Origin: Mycobacterium sp. Root265
GTDB lineage: Bacteria; Actinomycetota; Actinomycetes; Mycobacteriales; Mycobacteriaceae
DNA length: 64,000 nt
Direction: 5' to 3'
NCBI RefSeq assembly: GCF_001428895.1
Contig: NZ_LMJA01000012.1
Coordinates: 187,313-251,312 of the forward strand
Shown piece by piece: positions 26,796 through 37,841 of the stretch. Each line of letters opens with the position of its first letter. Position 1 is the stretch's first letter. The position numbers and the translations under genes were made by a program. The notes beneath the pieces were generated by a model. The model did not search any database. It was given only the letters and a program-made list of their open reading frames with translations, and was not told the DNA's origin.

Positions 26796-26809
<14 letters not shown>
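25880..26809 (-). CDS. Small-conductance mechanosensitive channel (MscS family)
   Basis: With ATG 26809 the protein has 309 residues. Three TM helices lie near residues 28-50 ([19 protein letters not shown]), 85-108 ([18 protein letters not shown]) and 112-135, the last being the glycine/alanine-rich pore helix ([32 protein letters not shown]). The beta-domain begins with [10 protein letters not shown] and contains [29 protein letters not shown], the MscS hallmark. It protects against hypo-osmotic shock. The start overlaps the prfB stop by 14 bases. Position corresponds to Rv3104c. Confidence 0.93.
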
Positions 26810-27914
<1,105 letters not shown>

Positions 27915-28053
27915 GACTGTTGAGGTTACCGGCCGCTTCTCCGGACTCCGCCCTCGATCGCCGGTCCGCGGCTAGCATCGGGCTGGTAACCGGTCCGGTG
28001 ACGTCGCGACAGCCCCTTGCGCGCCGCCGGTCAGCCTCACGAAAAGGCTTGCC

Positions 28054-29394
28054 ATGCGCCCGTACCACATGGCGATCGTCGGCTCAGGCCCTTCCGGGTT
28101 CTTTGCCGCCGCTTCGCTGTTGAAGTCCGAACTCGAAGTCCGTGTCGACATGTTGGAGATGCTGCCCACCCCGTGGGGGCTGGTGCGTTCCGGTGTCGCG
28201 CCCGACCATCCGAAGATCAAGTCGATCAGCGCGCAGTTCGAGAAGATCTCGGCGGACCCGCGGTTCCGGTTCTTCGGCAACATCTCCATCGGCGAACATG
28301 TGCAGGCCGCCGAGTTGGCCGAGCGCTACGACGCCGTCGTCTACGCGATCGGCGCCCAGTCCGACCGTGTGCTCGGCATCCCCGGCGAGGACCTGCCCGG
28401 CAGTGTGGCGGCCGTCGACTTCGTGGGTTGGTACAACGCGCACCCGCATTTCGGTGAGGTGACGCCCGACCTGTCGGCCGACCGCGCGGTGGTGATCGGC
28501 AACGGCAACGTCGCGCTGGACGTGGCGCGCATCCTGATCAGCGACCCGGAGATCCTGGCGCAAACCGATATCGCCGATCACGCCCTGGATCTGCTGGGGC
28601 CGCGCGGTGTGCGCGAGGTCATCGTGGTGGGCCGGCGCGGTCCGCTGCAGGCGCCGTTCACCACGATGGAACTGCGCGAGCTCGGGCACATGGAGCAGAT
28701 GGCCGAGGTCGACATCGTCGTCGAACGCGCCGACTTCGACGCCATCACCGACGAGGATCTCGAGGCGGCCGACAAGACCGTCAAGACGAACATCAAGGTG
28801 CTGCGGCAGTACGCGGAGATGGAGCCCGAAGGCGCGAAGCGGCGTGTGGTGTTCCGGTTCGCCACCTCCCCCGTCGAGATCCGCGGCACCGACCGGGTGG
28901 AGTCGATTGTGTTGGGCCGCAACGAGTTGGTTGACGAAGGTGGGCGTGTCGTCGCGAAAGACACCGGCGAGCGCGAGGAGCTGCCGGTGCAGCTGGTGGT
29001 GCGCGCCGTCGGGTATCGCGGTGTGGCCGTGGACGGATTGCCGTTCGACGAGAAGTCCGGCACCATCCCGCACGCGGACGGACGGATCGAGGGCCGCGAA
29101 CACGAGTACGTCGTCGGCTGGATCAAGCGCGGGCCGTCCGGCGTCATCGGCAGCAACAAGAAGGACTCCGCGGACACGGTGGAGACGCTGCTGGGTGACC
29201 TCGGAGAGCCCGGCTTCGACGAGGGTCACGACGCCGAGTTGGCGCAGTGGTTGCTGTCGCGGCAGCCGCTGCTGGTCACCGATGATCACTGGGCGCGCAT
29301 CGACTCGCACGAGCGCGCGACCGGCGACGCGCAGCACCGGCCACGGGTGAAGCTCACCAGCGTCGCGGACCTGCTGGGGATCGCGCACGGCTGA
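28054..29394 (+). CDS. fprA: NADPH-ferredoxin reductase FprA (adrenodoxin-reductase type)
   Basis: The 446-residue flavoprotein starts IVGSGPSGFFAAASLL (FAD-binding GxGxxG). It contains MLPTPWGLVRSGVAPDHPKIK, AVVIGNGNVALDVARIL for NADPH, VIVVGRRGPLQAPFT, and the late FAD contact YVVGWIKRGPSGVIGSNK. It passes electrons from NADPH to ferredoxins serving P450s and other enzymes. Mtb FprA (Rv3106) is also next to prfB. ATG 28054 has the purine-rich ACGAAAAGG upstream. It converges with the PPOX gene across an 84-base gap that holds an inverted repeat. Confidence 0.96.
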   Translation: MRPYHMAIVGSGPSGFFAAASLLKSELEVRVDMLEMLPTPWGLVRSGVAPDHPKIKSISAQFEKISADPRFRFFGNISIGEHVQAAELAERYDAVVYAIGAQSDRVLGIPGEDLPGSVAAVDFVGWYNAHPHFGEVTPDLSADRAVVIGNGNVALDVARILISDPEILAQTDIADHALDLLGPRGVREVIVVGRRGPLQAPFTTMELRELGHMEQMAEVDIVVERADFDAITDEDLEAADKTVKTNIKVLRQYAEMEPEGAKRRVVFRFATSPVEIRGTDRVESIVLGRNELVDEGGRVVAKDTGEREELPVQLVVRAVGYRGVAVDGLPFDEKSGTIPHADGRIEGREHEYVVGWIKRGPSGVIGSNKKDSADTVETLLGDLGEPGFDEGHDAELAQWLLSRQPLLVTDDHWARIDSHERATGDAQHRPRVKLTSVADLLGIAHG

Positions 29395-29404
29395 GGTTCT
29401 GGCG

Positions 29405-29467
29405 CGCCATTTTCTACGCCAGGGCTGCGATCAGCCGCTGCCCGCGACCCTGGTGTCGAAAACGGCG
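29405..29467. repeat. Imperfect inverted repeat between fprA and the PPOX gene
   Basis: Arms at 29405-29424 and 29448-29467 pair at 17 of 20 positions around a 23-base centre. It fills most of the gap between the convergent genes. It lacks a T-tract, so it is either a factor-dependent terminator hairpin or a REP-like element. Its arm sequence differs from the dyad family at 10796 and 19881. Confidence 0.6.
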
Positions 29468-29478
29468 TCGCCGGCTGA

Positions 29479-29886
29479 TCACTCGCCGGGCGGCGGAGTC
29501 ACCTTGTCGGCCTCGATGGTGAGGATGAGCCGCGTCTCGTTCGGATTCCCGCTGAAGTAGGGGTACGGGATGCCCAGGTACTTCTGCGAGATCTCGTGGA
29601 TGCTCTCGTGTCCGCCCTTGTCGGTGGTCGCTGTCACCCGGCCCCGCACGGCGTAGAACCGCCGGATCTCATCGGGGTCGGCGACATTGATGGCGACCCG
29701 CGGGTCGCGGGCGAGGTTGCGGTCCTTCTGGGAGCCCCCGACGATGTTGAGCACGATGTGCTCGCCGTCGGTGTGCACCCACGTCTCGGTGAGCTGCGGT
29801 GAGCCGTCGGGCATGAGGGTGGCCACGAAGCACGGGCTGGGCTTGCGCAGCAGCTCGATGAGTCCGGCCGGGAGCGGTTGGGGCAC
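29479..29886 (-). CDS. PPOX-class F420-dependent oxidoreductase
   Basis: The 135-residue protein has the split-barrel flavin-binding fold of the Rv1155/Rv0121c group: PCFVATLMPDGSPQLTETWVHTDGEHIVLNIVGGSQKDRNLARDPRVAINVADP, then a RRFYAVRGRV strand and YLGIPYPYF. The sequence fits F420- rather than FMN-binding members. It probably reduces small planar substrates as a dimer. The start is GTG 29886. It follows the small membrane protein gene by 10 bases, in the same operon. Confidence 0.85.
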   Translation of the reverse strand: MPQPLPAGLIELLRKPSPCFVATLMPDGSPQLTETWVHTDGEHIVLNIVGGSQKDRNLARDPRVAINVADPDEIRRFYAVRGRVTATTDKGGHESIHEISQKYLGIPYPYFSGNPNETRLILTIEADKVTPPPGE

Positions 29887-29896
29887 GGGTGTCCTC

Positions 29897-30271
29897 TCAG
29901 ACAGTCGGGTAGGTCTCGGGTGCCGGCGGGGGCGGCGCCGACGGCGCGAAACCCCACTTGTCCGGGTTCTTGGGCGAGTAGACGACGTCGATCAGCTGAC
30001 CGATGGTGGGCCACAGGTTCACGTCGACGGCCAGACGTTGATAGACGACGTGCTCGTTGACGGTCGGTCCGTTGATGACACCGCTGATGGTGACGAACTG
30101 CTCGCCGACCTCGTCCGGGCGTGGGCTGACGCCAGTGACCAGCAAGGTGCCGGGCGCCATATTGGCCATGTTGCCCCCGCCTGCACCGCCGGCACTGCGA
30201 CGACGGATCCACGGAAGCGCTATGAGCACCAGCGCACCGACCAACAGCAATATCATCGCGAATTCGATCAC
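29897..30271 (-). CDS. Small membrane-anchored protein, unknown function
   Basis: From GTG 30271 the protein has 124 residues. One N-terminal TM helix ([17 protein letters not shown]) is followed by a Gly-rich linker ([11 protein letters not shown]), a beta-rich domain ([48 protein letters not shown]) and a Pro-rich tail. No named family is recognised. It is divergent from hisN with a 23-base gap and is followed closely by the PPOX gene. Confidence 0.75.
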   Translation of the reverse strand: MIEFAMILLLVGALVLIALPWIRRRSAGGAGGGNMANMAPGTLLVTGVSPRPDEVGEQFVTISGVINGPTVNEHVVYQRLAVDVNLWPTIGQLIDVVYSPKNPDKWGFAPSAPPPPAPETYPTV

Positions 30272-30294
30272 GTAGCCATGGTAGGACTGCGGGC

Positions 30295-31062
30295 ATGAGC
30301 GAAGCTGATCTCGACCTTGCCCTGCGCCTCGCCGACCAGGCCGACGAGCTGACGATGGCCCGCTTCGGCGCACTGGATCTGCACATCGAAACCAAACCCG
30401 ATCTCACCCCCGTCACCGACGCCGACAAGGGCGCCGAGGAGGCACTGCGTGCTGCCCTGTCACAGGCCCGGCCCGAGGACAGTGTGTTCGGCGAAGAGTT
30501 CGGCGGCACAACGTCTTCGACGGGACGCCAGTGGGTGATCGACCCCATCGACGGCACCAAGAACTTCGTCCGCGGGGTTCCGGTGTGGTGCACGCTGATT
30601 GCGTTGATCGAGGACGGCGTACCCATCGTCGGCGTGGTGAGCGCGCCGGCGCTGGGGCGGCGCTGGTGGGCCGGCGCGGGCCAGGGCGCGCACACCTCCT
30701 TCGGCGGCACCGCACGGCGCATTCAGGTGTCCGGGGTCAGCGATCTGGCCTCGGCGAGCCTGTCCTACTCGGACCTGACGACGGGCTGGGACGACCGGCG
30801 GGAGAGTTTCCTGAAATTGACGGACGCGGTGTGGCGGGTGCGGGCCTACGGCGACTTCTGGTCCTACTGCCTGGTCGCCGAGGGGGCGGTCGACATCGCC
30901 TGCGAACCCGAGGTCAAGGTGTGGGATATCGCGCCCCTGGACATCCTGATCCGGGAGGCCGGCGGCACGTTCACCAGCATCGATGGCGCTCCCGGCCCGC
31001 ACGGCGGCAGCGCGTTGGCCACCAACGGCAGGCTGCATGAGGCGGTCCTCGCCACGCTGTGA
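30295..31062 (+). CDS. hisN: Inositol-monophosphatase-superfamily histidinol-phosphatase
   Basis: The 255-residue protein has the FIG superfamily metal sites: [20 protein letters not shown] (Glu ligand), [15 protein letters not shown] (DPxDGT) and [16 protein letters not shown] (the WDxAP motif). Family and position just upstream of fadE24-fadE23 match mycobacterial HisN (Rv3137 region), which dephosphorylates histidinol phosphate; an inositol-phosphatase role is the alternative. ATG 30295 follows 23 bases after the divergent start of the neighbour. Confidence 0.85.
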   Translation: MSEADLDLALRLADQADELTMARFGALDLHIETKPDLTPVTDADKGAEEALRAALSQARPEDSVFGEEFGGTTSSTGRQWVIDPIDGTKNFVRGVPVWCTLIALIEDGVPIVGVVSAPALGRRWWAGAGQGAHTSFGGTARRIQVSGVSDLASASLSYSDLTTGWDDRRESFLKLTDAVWRVRAYGDFWSYCLVAEGAVDIACEPEVKVWDIAPLDILIREAGGTFTSIDGAPGPHGGSALATNGRLHEAVLATL

Positions 31063-31082
31063 ACTTCGTTACAGCCCTCGTC

Positions 31083-31104
31083 TATCTTACTCTGGAGTAA
31101 GATA
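31083..31104. promoter_or_regulatory. Perfect 22-bp palindrome upstream of fadE24
   Basis: TATCTTACTC-TG-GAGTAAGATA, a 10-2-10 perfect palindrome, lies 20 bases after hisN and 41 bases before the fadE24 start. It has the form of a TetR-type operator. It probably controls the fadE24-fadE23 pair; I cannot name the regulator. Confidence 0.65.
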
Positions 31105-31144
31105 CGGTCATCACGCATTGCCCCCACCACTAGAGGCTGCCGAA

Positions 31145-32533
31145 ATGACTCAGATCGAATCTCGTCCTCAGCGCAAAGGCCCCGAAAGCGCCGTTGGGCT
31201 GCAGAAGCACAAGCGGACCGCGACCGATATCGGCATCGCGCTGCTCACCCCGCTGATGGGCCAGGAGTTCCTGGACCGCTACGGCCTGCGCGACCCGCTG
31301 AACAAGGGCATCCGCTACGGCGTCAAGACGGCGTTCTCGGCCGCCGGTGCGTCGACCCGCCAGTTCAAGAAGATCCAGAACCTGGGCGGCTCCCCCACCC
31401 GCTTGGCGCCGAAGGAATCCGACTACTTCGACCTGACCCCGGACGACGATCAGAAGATGATCGTCGAAACGGTCAGTGAGTTCGCCGACGAGATCCTGCG
31501 CCCGGCCGCCCACGACGCCGACGCCGCGGTGACCTACCCCGCCGACCTCATCGCGAAGGCCGCCGAACTGGGCATCACCTCGCTGAACATCCCGGAGAAC
31601 TTCGACGGTATCGCCGAGCACCGCAGCACGGTGACCGGCGCGCTGGTCGCCGAGGCGCTTGCCTACGGCGACATGGGGTTGGCGCTGCCGATCCTGGCCC
31701 CCTCCGGCGTCGCCTCGGCGCTGACCCACTGGGGCAGTGCGCAGCAGCAGGCCACCTACCTGCCCGAGTTCGCCGGCGAGAACGTCCCGCAGGCAAGCGT
31801 CGCCATCGCCGAACCGCACGCCCTGTTCGATCCCACCGCGCTGAAGACCACCGCGGTACGCACCCCGGGCGGCTACCGGCTCTCCGGTGTGAAATCGCTT
31901 GTCCCCGCTGCGGGTAGCGCGGAACTGTTCATCGTCGCCGCCCAGCTCAACGGCAAGCCGGCGTTGTTCATCGTGGAAGCGTCCGCCGAGGGCGTGACCG
32001 TCGAGGCCGATCCGTCGATGGGCGTGCGTGCCGCCGCGCTGGGCCGGGTTGCCCTCAACAATGTGGCCGTGCCGCTGCACAACCGCCTCGGCGAGGACGA
32101 CCGCACCGACGCCGACTTCGCCCAGGACTACTCCGAGGCCATCGCCTACTCCCGACTGGGTTGGGCCGCACTGGCAGTCGGTACCTCACACGCCGTGCTC
32201 GACTACGTCATCCCCTACATCAAGGAGCGCGAGGCGTTCGGCGAGCCGATCGCCAACCGGCAGGCGGTGGCCTTCATGACCGCCAACATCGCCATCGAGC
32301 TCGACGGGCTGCGACTCATCACGCTGCGCGGCGCCGCCCGCGCCGAGCAGGGCCTGACCTTTGCGCGGGAAGCCGCGCTGGCCAAGCGAATCGCCACCGA
32401 CAAGGGCATGCAGATCGGACTGGACGGCGTCCAGCTGCTCGGCGGCCACGGCTTCACCAAGGAACACCCGGTCGAGCGCTGGTACCGCGATCTGCGGGTC
32501 CTCGGCGTCGCCGAGGGTGTTGTTGTCCTTTAA
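31145..32533 (+). CDS. fadE24: Acyl-CoA dehydrogenase FadE24
   Basis: The 462-residue protein starts MTQIESRPQRKG with a basic N-terminal extension of about 100 residues before the ACAD core (DDDQKMIVETVSEFADEILRP). The core contains ALVAEALAYGDMGLALPILAP, a flavin-domain GYRLSGVKSLVPAAG, and a C-terminal bundle ending GGHGFTKEHPVERWYRDLRVLGVAEGVVVL. It oxidises an acyl-CoA or sterol-side-chain substrate. The order hisN-fadE24-fadE23 matches the Rv3137-Rv3140 region. Adjacent FadE pairs in mycobacteria often form heteromers, so partnership with FadE23 is likely. Confidence 0.88.
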   Translation: MTQIESRPQRKGPESAVGLQKHKRTATDIGIALLTPLMGQEFLDRYGLRDPLNKGIRYGVKTAFSAAGASTRQFKKIQNLGGSPTRLAPKESDYFDLTPDDDQKMIVETVSEFADEILRPAAHDADAAVTYPADLIAKAAELGITSLNIPENFDGIAEHRSTVTGALVAEALAYGDMGLALPILAPSGVASALTHWGSAQQQATYLPEFAGENVPQASVAIAEPHALFDPTALKTTAVRTPGGYRLSGVKSLVPAAGSAELFIVAAQLNGKPALFIVEASAEGVTVEADPSMGVRAAALGRVALNNVAVPLHNRLGEDDRTDADFAQDYSEAIAYSRLGWAALAVGTSHAVLDYVIPYIKEREAFGEPIANRQAVAFMTANIAIELDGLRLITLRGAARAEQGLTFAREAALAKRIATDKGMQIGLDGVQLLGGHGFTKEHPVERWYRDLRVLGVAEGVVVL

Positions 32534-32568
32534 CGGCCCATAAGACTTCAGGAACGGAAAACCCAGTC

Positions 32569-33783
32569 ATGGCAATCAATCTGGAACTACCCAAGAAGCT
32601 GCAAGCGGTCGTCGAAAAGGGACATCAGGGCGCCGCGGAGATGCTCCGGCCGATCTCCCGCAAGTACGACCTCGCCGAGCACGCCTACCCGGTCGAGCTC
32701 GACACCCTGGCCCAGCTGTTCGAAGGCCTGCAAGAGGCAAAGACCATCTCCTTTGCCGGCGCCGACGCTTTCGGTGGCCGCAACGATGAGGGCAAGAAGA
32801 CAAACGTCAACGGCGCCAACATGTCCGCGCTGCTGAACGCCCTCGAGGTCAGCTGGGGCGATGTCGCCCTGCTGCTGTCGATTCCCTTCCAGGGCCTCGG
32901 CAACGCCGCGATCTCCAGCGTCGCCTCCAAGGAACAGCTGGAACGCTTCGGCAAGGTGTGGGCCTCGATGGCGATCACCGAGCCGAGCTTCGGCTCCGAC
33001 TCGGCCGCGGTCTCCACCACGGCGATTCTCGACGGTGACGAGTACGTCATCAACGGCGAGAAGATCTTCGTCACCGCCGGTTCCCGCGCCACCCACATCG
33101 TGGTGTGGGCGACGGTGGACAAGTCGCTCGGCCGGGCCGCCATCAAGTCGTTCGTGGTGCCGCGCGAACACCCCGGTGTGACCGTCGAGCGTCTCGAACA
33201 CAAGCTGGGCATCAAGGCCTCCGACACCGCGGTGATCCGCTTCGAGAATGCGCGGATCCCCAAGGAGAACCTGCTCGGCGACCCAGAAGTCAAGACCGAC
33301 AAGGGTTTCGGCGGGGCCATGGAGACCTTCGACAACACCCGGCCGATCGTGGCGGCCATGGCGGTCGGCATTGCCCGCGCCGCCCTGGAAGAGCTGCGCG
33401 TCATCCTCACCGAGGCCGGCATCGAGATCTCCTACGACAAGCCCGCCCACGCGCAGAGCGCGCCGGCCGCGGAGTTCCTGCGGATGGAGGCCGACTGGGA
33501 GTCCGGTTACCTGCTGACCATCCGTTCGGCATGGCAGGCCGACAACAAGATCCCGAACTCCAAAGAGGCCTCCATGGGTAAGGCCAAGGCCGCCCGGGTC
33601 GCCAGCGACATCACCCTCAAGGCCGTCGAAATGGCCGGAACCGCAGGGTATTCGGAGCAGACACTGCTGGAGAAGTGGGCCCGCGATTCGAAGATCCTGG
33701 ACATCTTCGAGGGCACGCAGCAGATCCAGCAACTGGTGGTTGCCCGCCGGCTGCTGGGGCTGTCGTCGGCCCAGCTGAAGTGA
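32569..33783 (+). CDS. fadE23: Acyl-CoA dehydrogenase FadE23
   Basis: The 404-residue ACAD has WASMAITEPSFGSDSAAVSTTA (flavin/substrate), YVINGEKIFVTAGSRATHIVVWATVD, LGIKASDTAVIRFENARIP, and the C-terminal IFEGTQQIQQLVVARRLLG with the catalytic glutamate. ATG 32569 follows fadE24 by 35 bases, so they are one operon. Expected reaction: alpha,beta-desaturation of an acyl-CoA, with electrons passed to ETF. Confidence 0.9.
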   Translation: MAINLELPKKLQAVVEKGHQGAAEMLRPISRKYDLAEHAYPVELDTLAQLFEGLQEAKTISFAGADAFGGRNDEGKKTNVNGANMSALLNALEVSWGDVALLLSIPFQGLGNAAISSVASKEQLERFGKVWASMAITEPSFGSDSAAVSTTAILDGDEYVINGEKIFVTAGSRATHIVVWATVDKSLGRAAIKSFVVPREHPGVTVERLEHKLGIKASDTAVIRFENARIPKENLLGDPEVKTDKGFGGAMETFDNTRPIVAAMAVGIARAALEELRVILTEAGIEISYDKPAHAQSAPAAEFLRMEADWESGYLLTIRSAWQADNKIPNSKEASMGKAKAARVASDITLKAVEMAGTAGYSEQTLLEKWARDSKILDIFEGTQQIQQLVVARRLLGLSSAQLK

Positions 33784-33788
33784 TGCCC

Positions 33789-33818
33789 GGTGGCGCCGAC
33801 CGGGGGGCCGGCGCCACC
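33789..33818 (+). terminator. Hairpin after fadE23
   Basis: GGTGGCGCCG at 33789-33798 pairs with CGGCGCCACC at 33809-33818 around a 10-base loop. It lies 6 bases after the fadE23 stop and just before the end of the convergent gene. It lacks a proper T-tract (TCTTCT follows). Confidence 0.6.
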
Positions 33819-33835
33819 TCTTCTACTCTGCTCTA

Positions 33836-34450
33836 CTAGCCGGCGGCCACATCGGGATTGAGAATGTAGAGGCCGGCCAGCGTCCGGTCGTCGCGGAACG
33901 TGATGCGGGCGAGGAAGTCACCGGCCTCGAAGCTCAACGGGGTGTTGGTGGTGGTGAAGTCACCGGCGCGCACGGCCTCGGTGTCGCCGTGGGACTCGTA
34001 GGCCCCGGCCAACCCCACGATGTGCGCCCACGCCTCGGCAAGTCCTTCCTCGGTGAGCCGGTCACGCATCACCGCATCGAAGCGCGCGGTGACATCGGCC
34101 CACCGGGCGTGCGCGAGATCGTCGATGACCGCCCTGCTCAGTTCGTCGGCCTCGGGAAGTATCTGAGTGTTCATGGCTTCTCCTGTTCGTGGATCGATGG
34201 GCTTGCCGTAGCGCTGGAACGCGGCCTGGCGCGACACACCGAGGACCTCGCCGATCTCCTGCCAGGTGCGGCCGGTCTCGCGCGCCTGCAGGACCGCCGC
34301 GGCCATCAACGCCTCAGCGCGGTCCCGAATCTCGCGGGCGGCACGCACCGACGCGATGGGATCGTCCTCGCCCTGCAACACCGGGGCAGCCAGAATCTGG
34401 CCGAGTTGGTGATGCAGCTGCCGACCGAGCGATGTAAACGATTCGGGCAT
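33836..34450 (-). CDS. HTH-containing regulator-like protein with DUF3887-like domain
   Basis: The 204-residue protein has an N-terminal helical part with a helix-turn-helix (RTWQEIGEVLGVSRQAAFQRYG, about residues 60-82). The C-terminal half (ELSRAVIDDLAHARWADVTARFDAVMRDRLTEEGLAEAW, ending FLARITFRDDRTLAGLYILNP) looks like the DUF3887 ligand-binding type fold. This combination suggests a transcriptional regulator with a small-molecule sensing domain. Two palindromes lie immediately upstream of its start, which fits autoregulation, and the divergent FAD oxidoreductase would share them. Confidence 0.75.
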   Translation of the reverse strand: MPESFTSLGRQLHHQLGQILAAPVLQGEDDPIASVRAAREIRDRAEALMAAAVLQARETGRTWQEIGEVLGVSRQAAFQRYGKPIDPRTGEAMNTQILPEADELSRAVIDDLAHARWADVTARFDAVMRDRLTEEGLAEAWAHIVGLAGAYESHGDTEAVRAGDFTTTNTPLSFEAGDFLARITFRDDRTLAGLYILNPDVAAG

Positions 34451-34452
34451 AC

Positions 34453-34498
34453 GTCAATACTAAGTTGACACGCGGCGTCGCGTCAAGAACTTCTTGAC
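34453..34498. promoter_or_regulatory. Paired 17-bp palindromes in front of the HTH/DUF3887 gene
   Basis: GTCAATACTAAGTTGAC (34453-34469) and GTCAAGAACTTCTTGAC (34482-34498) share the half-site GTCAA/TTGAC. The second is a perfect 7-3-7 palindrome. Centres are 29 bp apart. The first begins 3 bases from the start codon at 34450, so bound protein would block expression of that gene and possibly of the divergent gene at 34568. Confidence 0.7.
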
Positions 34499-34567
34499 AG
34501 CACTTCGGAGGAATCGAGTAGCCGCCTACTCTATGGTGCCGACCACGACTGCCCGCAGAATCCACCC

Positions 34568-35998
34568 ATGGTGTTCCTCGGTGAGCGAGCGGTGGTGCTG
34601 GGCGGCAGTATCGGTGGCCTGCTGGCTGCCCGGGTGCTGGCCGAGCACTACCGCAATGTCACCATCGTCGAACGCGATGTGCTGACCGACGAGCCGACCG
34701 CCCGCCGCGGAGTGCCGCAGGGTCGTCATGCGCACGTGCTGCTTGCTCGCAGCTCGATGATCCTGGCCGACCTGTTCCCCGGCTTTCACGACGATCTGGC
34801 GGCGGACGGCGTGTCATCGCTTTCCGGCGGCGATCTGTCCAAGCTCCGCATTGCCTTCGGCGGGCACGAATTCACGCATTCACCCGATGCCACCACGACC
34901 GATACCTCAGAACTACACTTCGCCACTCGCCCATTGTTGGAACGCAGTATTCGGCGCCGGATCCTGGCGCTGCCGAAGGTGGCCTTGCTGGACGGACACG
35001 ATGTCGTCGGCCTGATGTCGACGCCGGGCGGTGCACGTGTCACGGGGGTGCAGCTGGTCGGTGACGGCGAAGCCAAGTCGGTGGACGCGGACCTGGTCGT
35101 CGACGCCACCGGGCGCGGATCCAGGACCCCGGTGTTCCTCGAGGAACTGGGTTACGGGCGTCCGCCCGAGGATGAACTGGTCGTCAAACTCGCCTACGCC
35201 AGCCAGCTGTTCCAGATGCCGAGAAGCGCTCTGCCCGAACAGTCGCTCGCCTACTTTCCCGAACCGGGCCGGCCCACCACCTGGGCGCTGGTCGGCTACG
35301 AGAACGACAGCTGGATATTGACCGTCGGATCGATGGTCGGACACCCACCGCCCGCCGATCTGTCCGAGTTGCTGGCCTTCGGCGAAGGATTCGCTCCGGA
35401 GCACGCGTTGGCCGCGGTGCGCTCGGCTACGCCGATCGGCGGGGTCGACCACTACCGCGTGCCATCGAACCGCTGGCGGCGCTACGACAAGATGAAGCGG
35501 TTTCCCCAGGGCCTCATCGTCTTCGGGGATGCCATCTGCAGCTTCAACCCGATCTACGGCCAGGGCATGACCATGGCCGCGATCGAATCGACGCTCCTGC
35601 GCGACTGCCTGCGTCACGGCGACCGCGACCTGCCCCAGCGGTTTCTGCGCAAGGCGAGCCGCAAGCTGCGGGTGGCCTGGCAGACCGCGGTGGGATCTGA
35701 CCTGTCGCTACCGGAGGTCGACGGTCCGCGGCCGTTGTCCATGCGGCTGTCCAATGCCTACCTGGACTGGGTGCTGACCGCCGCGGAAACCGATCCACAC
35801 ACGGCGATCCAGCTGGCCCGGGTGACCGGCATGGTGGATTCACCGATGCGCCTGTTCCGCCCCGGCTTCGTCGTCCACGTGGCCCGGGCCAACAGGAGTG
35901 GGCGCGAGCCGCGATCTGAGGGGAATCGCGGCCCGCGCCCACCATTCACTGCAGCGACGGCACGTCGCGTGACGCCGACGTCCGCGTCACGCGACTGA
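34568..35998 (+). CDS. FAD-dependent oxidoreductase/monooxygenase
   Basis: The 476-residue protein has an N-terminal FAD motif VVLGGSIGGLLAARVLAEHYRNVTIVERD, the arginine-bearing RRGVPQGRHAHVLL, DLVVDATGRGSRTPVFLE (second FAD contact) and GDAICSFNPIYGQGMTMAAIES (GD motif). This is the PHBH-like flavoprotein family with relatives annotated as epoxidases or geranylgeranyl-type reductases. The last 35 residues are Arg/Ser/Thr-rich and look unstructured. It is divergent from the HTH/DUF3887 regulator and likely under its control (inference). Confidence 0.82.
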   Translation: MVFLGERAVVLGGSIGGLLAARVLAEHYRNVTIVERDVLTDEPTARRGVPQGRHAHVLLARSSMILADLFPGFHDDLAADGVSSLSGGDLSKLRIAFGGHEFTHSPDATTTDTSELHFATRPLLERSIRRRILALPKVALLDGHDVVGLMSTPGGARVTGVQLVGDGEAKSVDADLVVDATGRGSRTPVFLEELGYGRPPEDELVVKLAYASQLFQMPRSALPEQSLAYFPEPGRPTTWALVGYENDSWILTVGSMVGHPPPADLSELLAFGEGFAPEHALAAVRSATPIGGVDHYRVPSNRWRRYDKMKRFPQGLIVFGDAICSFNPIYGQGMTMAAIESTLLRDCLRHGDRDLPQRFLRKASRKLRVAWQTAVGSDLSLPEVDGPRPLSMRLSNAYLDWVLTAAETDPHTAIQLARVTGMVDSPMRLFRPGFVVHVARANRSGREPRSEGNRGPRPPFTAATARRVTPTSASRD

Positions 35999-36023
35999 CC
36001 CATCCGGTCGCGGACATAAAAAA

Positions 36024-36050
36024 TCCCCCGAGGCGATACGCCTCGGGGGA
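36024..36050. terminator. Bidirectional rho-independent terminator
   Basis: A perfect 12-bp stem, TCCCCCGAGGCG (36024-36035) with 36039-36050, and a 3-base loop are flanked by an A-run before and a T-run after. It serves the oxidoreductase gene on the plus strand and the antigen-85-like gene on the minus strand. Confidence 0.92.
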
Positions 36051-36065
36051 TTTTCTCCTGCTTAC

Positions 36066-37262
<1,197 letters not shown>

Positions 37263-37264
37263 TC

Positions 37265-37831
37265 ATGGCGACCGCCCAGAGCCCGTCCGGCAACCGTCTG
37301 ACCATCGACGATTGGCTTCAGGCCGGTTACGCGATCCTCGCCGAAGACGGCATAAAAACGCTGAAAATCGATCGTTTGTGTGCCAGGTTGAAGGTGACCA
37401 AGGGCAGCTTCTATTGGCACTTCGACGGCATGCCCAGCTACCGCGCCGCGCTCGTCGAGGGCTGGCGGGACCTTCGAGACGAGGATCGCAGCCAGATCGA
37501 GGCCCTCGGCGAGTTGCCTCCCCGTGACCGTCTCGCCCAGATGATGGCCTCGCTGGTGAGCCCCCGGCACTGGACGCTGGAGCGGGCCATGCGCGAGTGG
37601 GCGCGCTCCGATGACGCCGTCGCCGACAGCGTGCGCGACGCCGACCGGCGAGTGCTGGCTGCGGTGCGCACCGCATTCGAGGACTACGGGTTCGACACCG
37701 ACGAGGCCGACCTGCGGGCGAACGCGACCTTTGCCGTGGGTATCGGCTTCCTGCACCTGTCCGGCCGGGTACCGGACCCCCGCCAGGCCGCCCAGAGTGA
37801 GCGCTTCCTGGACCTGATGCTGGCGCACTGA
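37265..37831 (+). CDS. TetR-family transcriptional regulator
   Basis: The 188-residue protein begins with the TetR DNA-binding domain: LTIDDWLQAGYAILAEDGIKTLKIDRLCARLKVTKGSFYWHF, which contains the helix-turn-helix and the typical SFYWHF ending. The remaining helical domain binds an unknown ligand. ATG 37265 is chosen because upstream residues do not match the family. It is followed after 41 bases by the flavin-monooxygenase-like gene, with a palindrome between them that is a likely operator. Confidence 0.9.
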   Translation: MATAQSPSGNRLTIDDWLQAGYAILAEDGIKTLKIDRLCARLKVTKGSFYWHFDGMPSYRAALVEGWRDLRDEDRSQIEALGELPPRDRLAQMMASLVSPRHWTLERAMREWARSDDAVADSVRDADRRVLAAVRTAFEDYGFDTDEADLRANATFAVGIGFLHLSGRVPDPRQAAQSERFLDLMLAH

Positions 37832-37841
37832 CTGCCGGTTT

